Positions 27,340 through 38,037 of a DNA stretch of 64,000 nt are shown piece by piece; the first letter of the stretch is position 1, and every line of letters starts with the position of its first letter. The notes beneath the pieces were generated by a model that did not search any database, was not told the DNA's origin, and was given only the letters and a program-made list of their open reading frames with translations. The translations under genes were made by a program, and so were the position numbers. The stretch covers positions 128,542-192,541 of the forward strand of contig JAUWNJ010000002.1 in NCBI GenBank assembly GCA_030612725.1. Reading direction: 5' to 3'. Origin of the DNA: Planctomycetales bacterium. Lineage in GTDB: Bacteria; Planctomycetota; Phycisphaerae; SM23-33.

Positions 27340-27444
27340 ACAAAAACCCCTTCAGCAAAACCATCGGAAATGATACCACCGTTACCGCCAAGCCTGCAAG
27401 CAGGTCAATCCTCCACCAACATTTTACCCTGTTTCTCTTTCAAT

Positions 27445-27566
27445 AATTCGTGTAATTTGTGCAACCCGTGGACTATTCTTCTTTTGTTGTTTCTGTATAA
27501 TTCGTGTAATCCGTGTAATTCGTGGACTATTCTTTTTTTTGCTTCTGTGTAATCAGTGGACTGACT
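27445..27566 (+). repeat. Three tandem ~52-bp copies of an ATTCGTGTAAT-unit element before hisS
   Basis: Copy 1 begins at 27445 (AATTCGTGTAATTTGTGCAA and CCCGTGGACTATTCTT), copy 2 at 27498 (AATTCGTGTAATCCGTGTAA and TTCGTGGACTATTCTT), and a partial copy 3 at 27548 (GTGTAATCAGTGGACTGACT), which runs into the hisS ATG at 27567. Each copy is itself made of 9-bp units of the TTCGTGTAA type. The rest of the 27340-27566 gap shows no gene. Confidence 0.8.
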
Positions 27567-28871
27567 ATGAAATTCAAAGCCGTAAAAGGAACGAGGGATT
27601 TTTATCCCGACCGAATGGCGATGCGGAACTACCTGGCCGAGACTTGGCGGGCCGTCTCGCTGCGCAATGGCTTCGTCGAGTTTGACGGACCTGTGCTGGA
27701 ATATCTGGACCTTTTTTCCGTCAAGAGCGGAGATGAGATCGCTTCGCAGCTGTTCAGTTTCACTGATCGCGGCGGGCGGGCATTGGCTATGCGCCCGGAA
27801 ATCACGCCTACGCTGGCGCGAATGGTCAATGCGCAAATAAACTCCCTCCCCAGGCCTATAAAATGGTTCTCCCTGCCGAGACTGTTCCGAGCGGAAAACC
27901 CGCAAAAAGGCCGGCTTCGAGAGTTCTTCCAGTGGAATATCGACATTATCGGAAGCGATAGTGTCCTCGCCGACGCCGAGTGTATATTCACAGCCATAGA
28001 TTGCCTCCGCGAAATGGGCTTGTCGGCCGATGACGTGGGTGTGCGAATCGGCTCACGTCCTCTAACCGTCGCAGCCCTGCGACTGGCCGGTGTGGACGAT
28101 TCGGCGATGGAGCCTGCACTGGCGGCGCTGGATAAACGCCCCAAGGTTTCACCGGACGCCTTCGCCGAAATGGCCGTTGCCGCCGGGATTCCAGCAGATT
28201 CGCTCGATAAACTCTGCGCGTTTCAAGACGCCGAGGGCCTCTCCGACGTAGCGGCTTCGCTCGGTGAGGGCGATGCCAACTCGGCCGGTGAAATCGCCAA
28301 ACTCGAATCGCTGATGGGCTATCTCGACAATATGGGCGTGGGTGATTATTGCAAACTGGATTTGCGAATCGTTCGCGGGCTGGCGTATTACACGGGCATT
28401 GTATATGAGATATTCGACGCTGCAGGTTCTCTGCGGGCAGTGGCAGGGGGGGGGCGATACGACAATCTGCTGAAATTATTCGGCGGCCCTGAAGTCGGCG
28501 CGACCGGTTTCGGGATGGGCGATGCTGTACTGGAGATACTACTGGCAGAGAAGGAAAAACTACCGGACCTGTCAGCCGGCCTGGACTGCTTCGTTATCGA
28601 CGGCGAATCGAATCTGCTGGAAAAAGTCCTGGAAGTGGTGGGGCGGTTACGGCAGGGGGGTATCGCCGCCGATTTCTCCGCGAAACGGCAAGCCGTCGGA
28701 AAGCAACTCAAAGAAGCAAACCGCCGAAACGCTCGATACGCAATCATCCTCCGCGCCGACACCGTCGGCATAAAAAACCTCGCAACAGGCGAACAGACAG
28801 ACATGTCCATTGATGAGTTTTTAGAAAAACCGTTGGCGTATATAAAAATTAGCGATAATCCTTTTTTGTAA
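27567..28871 (+). CDS. hisS: Histidyl-tRNA synthetase
   Basis: This 434-residue enzyme, from ATG 27567 (MKFKAVKGTRDFYP is the usual N-terminus), charges tRNA-His. Class II motif 2 is seen in WFSLPRLFRAENPQKGRLRE, the histidine-specific motif in RGLAYYTGIVYEIFD, and motif 3 in GATGFGMGDAVLEIL. LAMRPEITPTLARM is also conserved. The C-terminal anticodon-binding domain follows. An in-frame upstream extension to 27522 is excluded because it reads through a repeat. There is no classical Shine-Dalgarno: the repeat reaches the start codon. Confidence 0.94.
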   Translation: MKFKAVKGTRDFYPDRMAMRNYLAETWRAVSLRNGFVEFDGPVLEYLDLFSVKSGDEIASQLFSFTDRGGRALAMRPEITPTLARMVNAQINSLPRPIKWFSLPRLFRAENPQKGRLREFFQWNIDIIGSDSVLADAECIFTAIDCLREMGLSADDVGVRIGSRPLTVAALRLAGVDDSAMEPALAALDKRPKVSPDAFAEMAVAAGIPADSLDKLCAFQDAEGLSDVAASLGEGDANSAGEIAKLESLMGYLDNMGVGDYCKLDLRIVRGLAYYTGIVYEIFDAAGSLRAVAGGGRYDNLLKLFGGPEVGATGFGMGDAVLEILLAEKEKLPDLSAGLDCFVIDGESNLLEKVLEVVGRLRQGGIAADFSAKRQAVGKQLKEANRRNARYAIILRADTVGIKNLATGEQTDMSIDEFLEKPLAYIKISDNPFL

Positions 28872-28891
28872 AATTGAAAATCGGCAATTGA

Positions 28892-29410
28892 ATGGGTCGT
28901 CGGAGCGTACATTACGAAGCCGCGTTTGAGTCTTATCTTCGCGGGAAAGGCTGGCCTTACGTTGTCGTCGATGAGGCGAAAAAGACGCTGTTTGCGGGGA
29001 TTTCCATCAAAAGTTTCGATTTCGTCGTCTATTCCGACAGCAGGGCGAACCTTCTGGTCGATGTGAAAGGCCGGAAATTTCCCGACCAGTCCGGTTCGTC
29101 GAGCCGCTCAAGCCGGGCGTGGGAAAACTGGGTTACTCGCGACGACATCGAATCGCTGCGCGAATGGGAGAATATTTTCGGCGTCGATTTTTCAGCCGTT
29201 CTTGTCTTTGCATATTGGCTCCAGGGGCCGCCGCAGCGTGCGCCGTTTGAGGATGTGCATTTCTTCCGCAACAAATATTACGCATTTCTGGCTATAACCC
29301 TAGCTGAATATGCCGACAGCGTGCGCCCTCGCAGCGCCAAGTGGCAGACAGTGTCGATGCCGACGAGCGAGTTCACTCGTCAGTCAGCCGACCTGGCGAC
29401 TTTTTTATAA
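28892..29410 (+). CDS. HYExAFE-type protein of unknown function
   Basis: This 172-residue protein begins MGRRSVHYEAAFESYLR, which contains the HYExAFE motif that gives this planctomycete-associated family its name. It continues with KSFDFVVYSDSRANLLVDVKGRKFP. The D-x10-DVKGRK pattern resembles the PD-(D/E)xK nuclease core, so a nuclease-like fold is possible but not shown. It lies 20 bp after hisS and is probably co-transcribed. Confidence 0.72.
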   Translation: MGRRSVHYEAAFESYLRGKGWPYVVVDEAKKTLFAGISIKSFDFVVYSDSRANLLVDVKGRKFPDQSGSSSRSSRAWENWVTRDDIESLREWENIFGVDFSAVLVFAYWLQGPPQRAPFEDVHFFRNKYYAFLAITLAEYADSVRPRSAKWQTVSMPTSEFTRQSADLATFL

Positions 29411-29427
29411 GAAGAAACAGAAGAAAC

Positions 29428-29524
29428 GAAATTTACCGCAGAGCACGCAAAGACCGCAGAGAAAAGAAACATAAAAGTTTTTTTATTTGTTCTCTGCGTC
29501 CTCTGCGTTTTCTGCGGTGAAATT
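29428..29524 (+). repeat. Inverted repeat of ACCGCAGAG units (copy 1 of a dispersed element)
   Basis: The left arm at 29428-29463 is built of units ACCGCAGAG, CACGCAAAG, ACCGCAGAG. The right arm at 29490-29524 is built of TCTCTGCG, TCCTCTGCG, TTTTCTGCGG. The loop AAGAAACATAAAAG plus TTTTTTTATTTG matches the loop of the copy at 58985-59078 almost base for base, so the two are copies of the same element rather than independent hairpins. Confidence 0.85.
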
Positions 29525-29545
29525 CTTTTTGTTAAATGCTCTTAC

Positions 29546-29575
29546 TTGAAGTATTCGGTGGGGGGGGTGTATAAT
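29546..29575 (+). promoter_or_regulatory. Predicted promoter with a G8 tract in its spacer
   Basis: TTGAAG at 29546-29551 and a perfect TATAAT at 29570-29575 are 18 bp apart. The spacer contains eight consecutive G at 29560-29567. The ATG of the small membrane protein is only 11 nt after the -10 box, so the transcript would be almost leaderless. Confidence 0.5.
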
Positions 29576-29585
29576 CTTTTTTACT

Positions 29586-29786
29586 ATGAAAGCGATACCA
29601 TTACTGTTCCTGACGGGTTTAATAGTATTGGCGACGACGTGTGCCGCCTGGGCTGCGAGTGATGGCTTTGAGCCTCCGGAGATTAAGAAGGGTGATTTCT
29701 GGTACGCCCTGGTCGTTGCGGTAGTGGCGCTTGCGGGCATATGTGTAGTTGCCTTCAAAAACCCTAAAAAGACGTACCTGGATTAG
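29586..29786 (+). CDS. Small exported membrane protein
   Basis: This 66-residue protein has a signal-peptide-like N-terminus (hydrophobic 5-20, ending CAAWAAS), a short polar stretch DGFEPPEIKKGDFW, and a second hydrophobic helix of about 19 residues followed by KNPKKTYLD. It is predicted to be a small inner-membrane protein with a short extracytoplasmic segment. No family is recognised. A good promoter lies just upstream. Confidence 0.6.
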   Translation: MKAIPLLFLTGLIVLATTCAAWAASDGFEPPEIKKGDFWYALVVAVVALAGICVVAFKNPKKTYLD

Positions 29787-29854
29787 AAAAAAGGGCATAG
29801 GGCGTTTAGGGGATCGGGTTTAGGAAAAAAGGGATTCGATATAGGAGAACAGAT

Positions 29855-30157
29855 ATGAAACAGGTGATTATTGTGGCATTGGTGTGCCTGAACGCGTCGC
29901 TTCTGGTAGCGCTTGTATTCGGGATCGGCACCCCGCCCGCCAAGGCCCAGGTTATCGGCGGAGGCACAAACTATATCATGATTACCGGGGATATCCGCCA
30001 GGACTACGATGCCATCTATATTATGGACCTGGGTAAGCGGAAACTTGCTGCATTGAAGTTCGACAAAAAAGGTGGCCTGAGGAAAGGCAAACTTGTTATG
30101 TCGGGAATCCGCGACCTATCCAGGGACTTCGGCAAGACAACGGACAATCGACGATAA
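29855..30157 (+). CDS. Small secreted or anchored protein, paralogue A
   Basis: This 100-residue protein, from ATG 29855 behind AGGAG, has an N-terminal hydrophobic helix (signal or anchor, residues 3-24), then IGGGTNYIMITGDIRQDYDA, IYIMDLGKRKLAALKF and a basic C-terminus. The middle resembles one blade of a beta-propeller. It shares its layout with the next gene: GG-x-YIM-x-TG-x10-YV/I-x-D. Function unknown. Confidence 0.65.
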   Translation: MKQVIIVALVCLNASLLVALVFGIGTPPAKAQVIGGGTNYIMITGDIRQDYDAIYIMDLGKRKLAALKFDKKGGLRKGKLVMSGIRDLSRDFGKTTDNRR

Positions 30158-30175
30158 CGTTCTGGAGATATGATC

Positions 30176-30460
30176 ATGAAAGACACAAAAAATGTAACAA
30201 TTGGGATGCTCTGCGTCTTGGCCGCTATTCTTGTAACCGTTCTTGCCCTGACGTACGACAGCAACCAGGCGATGGCCGATACGTCGATCCGAGGCGGCGA
30301 CTATATAATGGTTACCGGTAATTACTCTAAAAGCCTTGATTTGCTCTATGTCATAGATGTTGCCCAACAGAAGATAAATGTCTATGCACTCGACGAGAAC
30401 GACAACGTTGTCAGGATGCTCGATCAGAAAAGACTGAGCCAGGTCTTCAAGAAACGCTGA
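30176..30460 (+). CDS. Small secreted or anchored protein, paralogue B
   Basis: I chose ATG 30176 (94 residues) because GGAG at 30164-30167 is 8 nt away; ATG 30170 is too close. The N-terminal hydrophobic helix is followed by RGGDYIMVTGNYSKSLDLLY, VIDVAQQKINVYALD and a basic end, matching paralogue A position by position in its core. The two genes are 18 bp apart and probably one transcript ending at the terminator at 30502. Confidence 0.65.
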   Translation: MKDTKNVTIGMLCVLAAILVTVLALTYDSNQAMADTSIRGGDYIMVTGNYSKSLDLLYVIDVAQQKINVYALDENDNVVRMLDQKRLSQVFKKR

Positions 30461-30501
30461 TTTTCGCGTCAGACATCGGATTTTGAAGGTTTCTAAAACC
30501 C

Positions 30502-30533
30502 AAGCCGACGGATAGTCATCCGTCGGCTTTTCT
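30502..30533 (+). terminator. Rho-independent terminator after the paralogue pair
   Basis: Perfect 12-bp arms AAGCCGACGGAT and ATCCGTCGGCTT with a four-base loop AGTC, followed by TTCT. The stem core CCGACGGAT is the same as in the hairpin at 32271. Confidence 0.85.
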
Positions 30534-30652
30534 ATCGCCCACACACCGAGCGCAACATAATATATATTATCGGACGTTACAGAAGGGCGAAATCGGCGAA
30601 ACTAAGGACCGGTTCAGCGGCTTTGTAGGGGTTTCGAACGGTTACACCGGCT

Positions 30653-32182
30653 TTATCCGATTCGCTCGCGGACGTATTCGACGACCTTGTCGGCTGCGAT
30701 TCGGTCCTGTTTGAGCGAATCGCGGTCGCGAATGGTAACTGTCTGGTCCTCGAACGTCTGGCCATCGACCGTAACACAGAACGGCGTGCCGGCTTCGTCC
30801 TGGCGACGGTAGCGCCGGCCAATCGCGCCTTTTTCGTCGTAGAAACAGGTCAAACCCGATGCCAGAACGTCATCGTATATCTTGCGGGCAGCCTCGGGCA
30901 TACCTTCCTTTTTGACCAGCGGGAAGACCGCCACCTTAATCGGGGCCAGGCGAGGATGAAATTTCATCAACACCCGCTTCTGCATCTTACCCTTATCGTT
31001 GGGGGCCTCGTCTTCGGTGTAGGCTTCGCAGATGAACGCCAGGACCGCCCTATCGACCCCGCCGGACGGCTCGATAACGTAAGGGATATACCGCTCCTTC
31101 GTCTGATCGTCGAAATAGGTCATATCCTTGCCGGAGTGTTCCTGGTGCTTCTTAAGGTCGTAATCGGTGCGGTTGGCGACGCCTTCCAGTTCGCTGATGC
31201 CGAATGGGAAATCGTATTCGATGTCCGCACAAGAGGCTGCGTAGTGTGCCAGTTCCTCTTTCTCGTGGTCTCGCAGGCGGAGGCGTGAAGAGGTCAGGCC
31301 GAGGTCGATATACCATTTATATCGGGCGTCGCGCCAGTATTCGTACCATTTGTCGGCATCGGACTCATGGCAGAAGAACTCAATCTCCATCTGCTCAAAC
31401 TCGCGCGAGCGGAAGGTGAAGTTTCGCGGATTAATCTCGTTGCGGAACGCCTTTCCGATCTGAGCGATACCAAACGGCGGCCTGACGCGTGAGGTGTCCA
31501 GAACGTTCTTATAATTGCAAAATATCCCCTGCGCCGTCTCAGGACGAAGATAGGCTACCGACGAAGAATCCTCCATTGCGCCAATGGATGTTTTGAACAT
31601 CAGGTTGAACTTGCGGGCCTCGGTCAGTTCACCTTCGCAAAGTGGACATAGGGCTTTTTCGTTTGGGGGGACTTTATCGGCACTAAACATCACCCATTTT
31701 ATCTGATCGCGATAGTGATCTATTTTGTGACGTGTCTTACTGTTGGCTTCGATCAGAACCTTATCGCGAGCCGATAAATCACTATCTGCCTCAACACCTG
31801 CGGACACTATTACGTCATCCCCAACACGACCTATAACCGTAAAAATCCTGTCGGCACGAAATCTTGCCTTGCATTTATTGCAATCTACCATCGGGTCGCT
31901 GAACCCCCCTACGTGGCCTGAGGCTTCCCAGACTTTTGGGTTCATTATTATGGCTGCATCCAGGCCTACGATGTCGTCGCGTTTGCGGACGACGTCTTCC
32001 CACCAGATATTTTTCAGGTTGCGTTTGAGTTCGACGCCCAGAGGCCCGTAGTCCCAGAAGCCGTTGATTCCGCCGTAGATTTCGGAGGATTGGAAGATAA
32101 AACCCCGGCGTTTGCACAAGGCTACGATTTTTCCCATCAAGTCGTCTCTTGAGGACAGGTCAGTTTTGCCTTCTTTACCCAT
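30653..32182 (-). CDS. glyS: Glycyl-tRNA synthetase, dimeric type
   Basis: This 509-residue class II enzyme of the single-chain alpha2 type found in archaea, eukaryotes and some bacteria charges tRNA-Gly. N-terminal KRRGFIFQSSEIYGGINGF and DYGPLGVELKRNLK are family hallmarks; FLRPETAQG appears as YLRPETAQGIFCNY; motif 2 is FRNEINPRNFTFRSREFEQM; motif 3 is PYVIEPSGGVDRAVLAFI. The C-terminal anticodon-binding domain (KVAVFPLVKKEG) is complete. A cysteine set (CNKCKARF and CPLCEGEL) suggests a zinc-binding insertion. Confidence 0.95.
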   Translation of the reverse strand: MGKEGKTDLSSRDDLMGKIVALCKRRGFIFQSSEIYGGINGFWDYGPLGVELKRNLKNIWWEDVVRKRDDIVGLDAAIIMNPKVWEASGHVGGFSDPMVDCNKCKARFRADRIFTVIGRVGDDVIVSAGVEADSDLSARDKVLIEANSKTRHKIDHYRDQIKWVMFSADKVPPNEKALCPLCEGELTEARKFNLMFKTSIGAMEDSSSVAYLRPETAQGIFCNYKNVLDTSRVRPPFGIAQIGKAFRNEINPRNFTFRSREFEQMEIEFFCHESDADKWYEYWRDARYKWYIDLGLTSSRLRLRDHEKEELAHYAASCADIEYDFPFGISELEGVANRTDYDLKKHQEHSGKDMTYFDDQTKERYIPYVIEPSGGVDRAVLAFICEAYTEDEAPNDKGKMQKRVLMKFHPRLAPIKVAVFPLVKKEGMPEAARKIYDDVLASGLTCFYDEKGAIGRRYRRQDEAGTPFCVTVDGQTFEDQTVTIRDRDSLKQDRIAADKVVEYVRERIG

Positions 32183-32270
32183 GTGTCTTCACTTCTCCTA
32201 AGTTGATCGCAACGTAAAGCGGGCATAATAGAGCCATTTACAGCGGATTACAACCATGAGGATTGTAAAG

Positions 32271-32298
32271 CCGACGGATAGCTATCCGTCGGTTTTTT
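32271..32298 (+). terminator. Hairpin terminator of unclear ownership
   Basis: CCGACGGATAGCTATCCGTCGG is a perfect 22-bp palindrome followed by six T, a textbook terminator on the plus strand. No plus-strand gene is visible upstream; glyS starts on the opposite strand at 32182. It may end a short untranslated RNA or read-through antisense to glyS. Confidence 0.6.
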
Positions 32299-32449
32299 GC
32301 CCCCCTATTTTCGTTATTTCTTACCCATTTTACTATTTACCGAAACTCTTGGCGGCCAAGGGGTTGCGTCCGCCTTTTCCCCCTATGCGATTTCGCTTTT
32401 CCGTGGTAGTATAGTTGTAGAAGAAGATTGCCCCAGGAGGTAATCAACG

Positions 32450-32524
32450 ATGGCACGAGAAGTCATAAGACGAAAATTCAAGATGATCCTGTTCATAGTG
32501 CTGAGTTTCGCAGCCCTGTGTTAG
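32450..32524 (+). CDS. Possible 24-residue membrane microprotein or leader peptide
   Basis: ATG 32450 is preceded by a consensus AGGAGG at 32435-32440 with a 9-nt gap. The 24 codons give a basic start (MAREVIRRKFK), a hydrophobic stretch MILFIVLSFAA and end Leu-Cys-stop. It looks like a one-helix membrane peptide or a bare export signal. A TAGTATAGT sequence upstream (32407-32415) could be a -10 region. The rest of 32183-32640 holds the palindrome at 32271 and a repeat at 32551; I see no other gene there. Confidence 0.45.
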   Translation: MAREVIRRKFKMILFIVLSFAALC

Positions 32525-32550
32525 GCGCGGTTTAACCATTTGGATTATTG

Positions 32551-32637
32551 GCCGCGAACAACGCAAATCATAAACAGCACAAAATAAAAGAAAAGAACGA
32601 AGGAAGTTGTTTACGGTATTAGCGTAGTTCGCGGCTA
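32551..32637 (+). repeat. Inverted repeat of CGCGAAC / ACGCAAAT units
   Basis: The left arm GCCGCGAACAACGCAAATCA (from 32551) and the right arm (32606-32637: GTTGTTTACGGTATTAGCG then TAGTTCGCGGCTAT) pair imperfectly. The same unit type with arms AATAGCCGCGAACAGCGAG and CTCCCGCGACTATT occurs at 53039-53117. It abuts the ligA stop codon. Confidence 0.7.
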
Positions 32638-32640
32638 TTT

Positions 32641-34762
<2,122 letters not shown>

Positions 34763-34772
34763 TTTTTCTTAA

Positions 34773-35111
34773 TTACGTTTTCGGTACCAGACACAGGAAT
34801 TTGAGATTTTCGCCGCCGGTATTTCGAAACTGGTGATCCTCGTTCGGCGGCACATAGATGCAATTACCAGCGATTATCGGTTTGTCCTGCCCATTTTCCA
34901 GGACGACTCCCTTCCCTGCCAGGACATATACCTCATGTTCCCAATCGTGCGTATGTCTCGGCGTATAACCGCCCGGAGCGACCTCGAAGAGCCGCATATT
35001 AAAGGTCGGGGCCTTATCGTCAGGTCCGATGAGCATTCGCATCGTTACGTCTTCGGCGCCTTCCATCTCAACCTGTTTGGCTTCAACCGTTTCAGCGTTC
35101 CGTATCTTCAT
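34773..35111 (-). CDS. Single-domain cupin protein
   Basis: This 112-residue protein, from ATG 35111 with a GGAG-containing leader, has the first cupin motif PRHTHDWEHEVYVLAGKGVV, with the metal-binding His, His, Glu and later His, and the second motif PPNEDHQFRNTG. Cupins of this size bind a metal and a small ligand; the substrate cannot be inferred. It lies between ligA and the sigma-54 activator gene in the same direction. Confidence 0.85.
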   Translation of the reverse strand: MKIRNAETVEAKQVEMEGAEDVTMRMLIGPDDKAPTFNMRLFEVAPGGYTPRHTHDWEHEVYVLAGKGVVLENGQDKPIIAGNCIYVPPNEDHQFRNTGGENLKFLCLVPKT

Positions 35112-35179
35112 ACCCTGTCTCCAGAAATATCTTCTCACCGAGGAGATTAGCAGAAATTGCGGGGTTGCACGAGATGTTT

Positions 35180-36166
35180 TTACCGCATCAGGCCGTACTT
35201 TTTCATCTTCTTGTATAGCGTGCAACGGTTGATGCCGAGCGCGTGCGCGGTGGCCTGCCTGTGCCCGCCGTGGGCGGTCAGGGCGGACTGGATAATCCGC
35301 TTTTCCGGTTCCGCCAGTGCTTCAGCGAGTGTCCGGTCGGCGTTTGAACCTGGCGACATAACCGAAACCGCATCACCCGCCGACGCCATTATCGGCTGGA
35401 GCACAGCGGCAACTGTTTGCGGAAGGTCGGTCAGGTCGATTCTGCTTCCGCGACACAGTACAACTGCCCGTTCGACGCAGTTGGCCAATTCCCGCACGTT
35501 TCCGGGCCAGGGGTATGCTTGCAGTGCAGCCTGGCAATCGTCGGTGAATCCGAGGATGTTTCGAGAGTTTTCCCGCTCGTAACGTCTGAGGAAGTGTTCC
35601 GCCAGCAGGGTAATGTCCTCGCCCCGCTCCCGTAGCGGTGGTAATTCAATGTTGACGACGTTGACACGATAATACAAATCCTGGCGGAACCGCTCCGACT
35701 CGACGTCCCGCCACAGGTCGCGATTCGTCGCCACGATCACACGGGCATCGACGGTGTACGTCCGGTTCGAGCCGACCGGTTCGAAGGTTCGCTCCTGGAG
35801 AATGCGGAGGAGTTTGAATTGCAGACCCGCCGAGGCTGTGGAAATCTCATCCAGGAAGATCGTCCCTCCGTCCGCGGCAGCGAATTTACCGTCGCGGTCG
35901 CCGAAGGCGTCGGTAAATGCCCCTCGCACGTGCCCGAACAGTTCGCTTTCGAGCAGCATCTCCGGAAGCGCACCGCAGGAAACCTCCACGAATGGTTTTT
36001 CCCGCCGCTGACTATGATAGTGAATGGCGCGGGCGATGAGGCTCTTGCCGGTTCCCGACTCGCCGGTAATCAGGACGGTCGCCTTACTGTCGGCCACGGC
36101 TTCGATCAGGTCGAAAACCTTCACCATCCGATAATCCTGACCGATGATATTCTCGAAATACGCCAT
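35180..36166 (-). CDS. Sigma-54-type AAA+ activator without receiver domain
   Basis: This 328-residue protein starts directly with the AAA+ domain: Walker A GESGTGKS at 35-42, Walker B FLDE near 104-107 and the arginine-finger region [23 protein letters not shown]-terminal Fis-type helix-turn-helix is present ([20 protein letters not shown]). No sensory N-terminal domain is present, so activity is probably set by expression or a partner. The loop that normally contacts sigma-54 reads GAFTDA (82-87) instead of GAFTGA. Confidence 0.9.
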   Translation of the reverse strand: MAYFENIIGQDYRMVKVFDLIEAVADSKATVLITGESGTGKSLIARAIHYHSQRREKPFVEVSCGALPEMLLESELFGHVRGAFTDAFGDRDGKFAAADGGTIFLDEISTASAGLQFKLLRILQERTFEPVGSNRTYTVDARVIVATNRDLWRDVESERFRQDLYYRVNVVNIELPPLRERGEDITLLAEHFLRRYERENSRNILGFTDDCQAALQAYPWPGNVRELANCVERAVVLCRGSRIDLTDLPQTVAAVLQPIMASAGDAVSVMSPGSNADRTLAEALAEPEKRIIQSALTAHGGHRQATAHALGINRCTLYKKMKKYGLMR

Positions 36167-36296
36167 AGATGGAATATCGGTGCATATCGGAAGCGATGTT
36201 GTTAAAAAACAACGGATGTTTCGGAAAAAATACAGCCAAGATAGACTTGCATTATCGGGCGTTCTGTCCGATACTGTGTGGACAATCAGAGTTCCC

Positions 36297-36387
<91 letters not shown>

Positions 36388-36450
36388 TTATTCCATTGCA
36401 GATTTCAGATTGCCTGTCGTGAGCGCAGTCGAACGGCGGATTTTCCCGTC

Positions 36451-38037
36451 TTACCGAGCGTATTCAACGCAGCGTACTTCCCGGATAAGCGTTACCTTGA
36501 CTTCGCCGGGGTATTGCATCTCTTCCTCGATGCGTTTGGCGATGTCGTGAGCAACCTTGGCTGACAGGTGGTCATCGACGTTTTCGGCATCAACCATAAC
36601 GCGAACCTCGCGCCCAGCCTGGATAGCGTACGCCTGCTTGACGCCTGCGAATTTTCCGGCGATCTCTTCGAGTTTCTCCAGCCTCTTGATGTATCGCTCA
36701 AGCGTTTCGCGGCGTGCGCCGGGACGTGATGCGCTTATGGCGTCAGCGGCGGAAACTATCGGGGTGTATATGAACTGTGTCTTGATGTCGCCGTGATGCC
36801 CCGCAGCGGCTTCTATGACCTCGTCGGCCTCGCCATACCGCTTGCACAGGTCGGCGCCGATCTGCGGATGCGTACCCTCGACCTCGTGATCGACGGCCTT
36901 TCCTATATCGTGAAGCAAACCGCACCGCTTCGCCAGTGCTCCGTCGAAGCCGATTTCGTCGGCGATCATCTGCGACAGGAATGCGACTTCAGTCGAATGT
37001 TGAAGAACGTTCTGCCCGTAACTTGTCCGGTATTGCAGTCGGCCCAGCAGGTTGATCAGCTTGGTGTGCATTCCGCGAATACCGACGTCCATTACCGTCT
37101 GCTTTCCTATTTCCTGTATTTTCCGGTTAACTTCCTGGCGAGTATCTTCCACCAGTTCTTCAATCCGTGCGGGATGGATTCGTCCGTCCTGGACGAGTTT
37201 CTCCAACGACAGGCGGGCGACTTCTCTGCGGACCAGGTCGAACGCCGAGATTACGACCACGCCGGGCGTATCATCCACGATCACGTCAACGCCGGTAGCG
37301 GCCTCGAATGCGCGAATGTTTCTACCCTCTCTTCCGATAACACGACCCTTCATCTCATCGGAGGGGATACTGACTGTCGAGACAGTGGCTTCGCTGGTAT
37401 GTTCGGCGGCATAGCGTTGGATTGCCATCGTAACAATTTCGCGCCCTTTCGCCTCGGCTGTTTCGTTGGCTTCCTCCAGTCGCTGCTGGATTATCTTGGC
37501 GGCATCGGACTCTATATCCTGCTCGACTTCGGCGAGGAGGAGTTTCCGCGCGTTTTCCATTGACAGGTTGGCCACTTTGAGTAACTGGCTTTTCTGCTGG
37601 GCGATCAGTTCGTTCAGGTGTCGGTCCTTGGCAACGAGAGATTTTTCTCGCTCTTTGATGGCCCTCTCTGCCGCATCCGCCGACCGCTCCTTTATTACCA
37701 GCATCTCCATTTTCTGGTTGATAAGGTCTTCGCGCTTGGAGATGCGTTTTTCCTCGTTACGAAGTTCCGCTTTGGCGTTTTTGGTCTCTTCGTCGAACTC
37801 GTTTCGACGAGTAATGAATTCACTCTTTGCCTCCGCCTGGGCCTGGGCCTTGATTCTTTGGGCCTCGGATTCGGCAGCGGCCAATCGGACCTCAATTTCC
37901 TGCCCCAGCACCTTTTCCTGACGACGAACCAAAATCGCGCGAATCACCAGCGAACCGGCAATACCAACAACCAGACTAACCAGAACCACTGCTGCTGTTT
38001 CGCCTGAAATCTGAGAAAGAATTGCGTAGGTGTACAT
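36451..38037 (-). CDS. rny: Ribonuclease Y
   Basis: This 528-residue endoribonuclease starts mRNA decay. It has an N-terminal membrane helix (about 15-33), a long coiled coil rich in Ala, Glu, Lys and Arg (about 40-195), a KH domain ([20 protein letters not shown], with GREG) and an HD domain ([15 protein letters not shown] with the metal-binding His-Asp). The end [11 protein letters not shown] is typical. ATG 38037 follows AAAGGGA. A strong promoter 500 bp upstream gives it a very long leader. Confidence 0.96.
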   Translation of the reverse strand: MYTYAILSQISGETAAVVLVSLVVGIAGSLVIRAILVRRQEKVLGQEIEVRLAAAESEAQRIKAQAQAEAKSEFITRRNEFDEETKNAKAELRNEEKRISKREDLINQKMEMLVIKERSADAAERAIKEREKSLVAKDRHLNELIAQQKSQLLKVANLSMENARKLLLAEVEQDIESDAAKIIQQRLEEANETAEAKGREIVTMAIQRYAAEHTSEATVSTVSIPSDEMKGRVIGREGRNIRAFEAATGVDVIVDDTPGVVVISAFDLVRREVARLSLEKLVQDGRIHPARIEELVEDTRQEVNRKIQEIGKQTVMDVGIRGMHTKLINLLGRLQYRTSYGQNVLQHSTEVAFLSQMIADEIGFDGALAKRCGLLHDIGKAVDHEVEGTHPQIGADLCKRYGEADEVIEAAAGHHGDIKTQFIYTPIVSAADAISASRPGARRETLERYIKRLEKLEEIAGKFAGVKQAYAIQAGREVRVMVDAENVDDHLSAKVAHDIAKRIEEEMQYPGEVKVTLIREVRCVEYAR

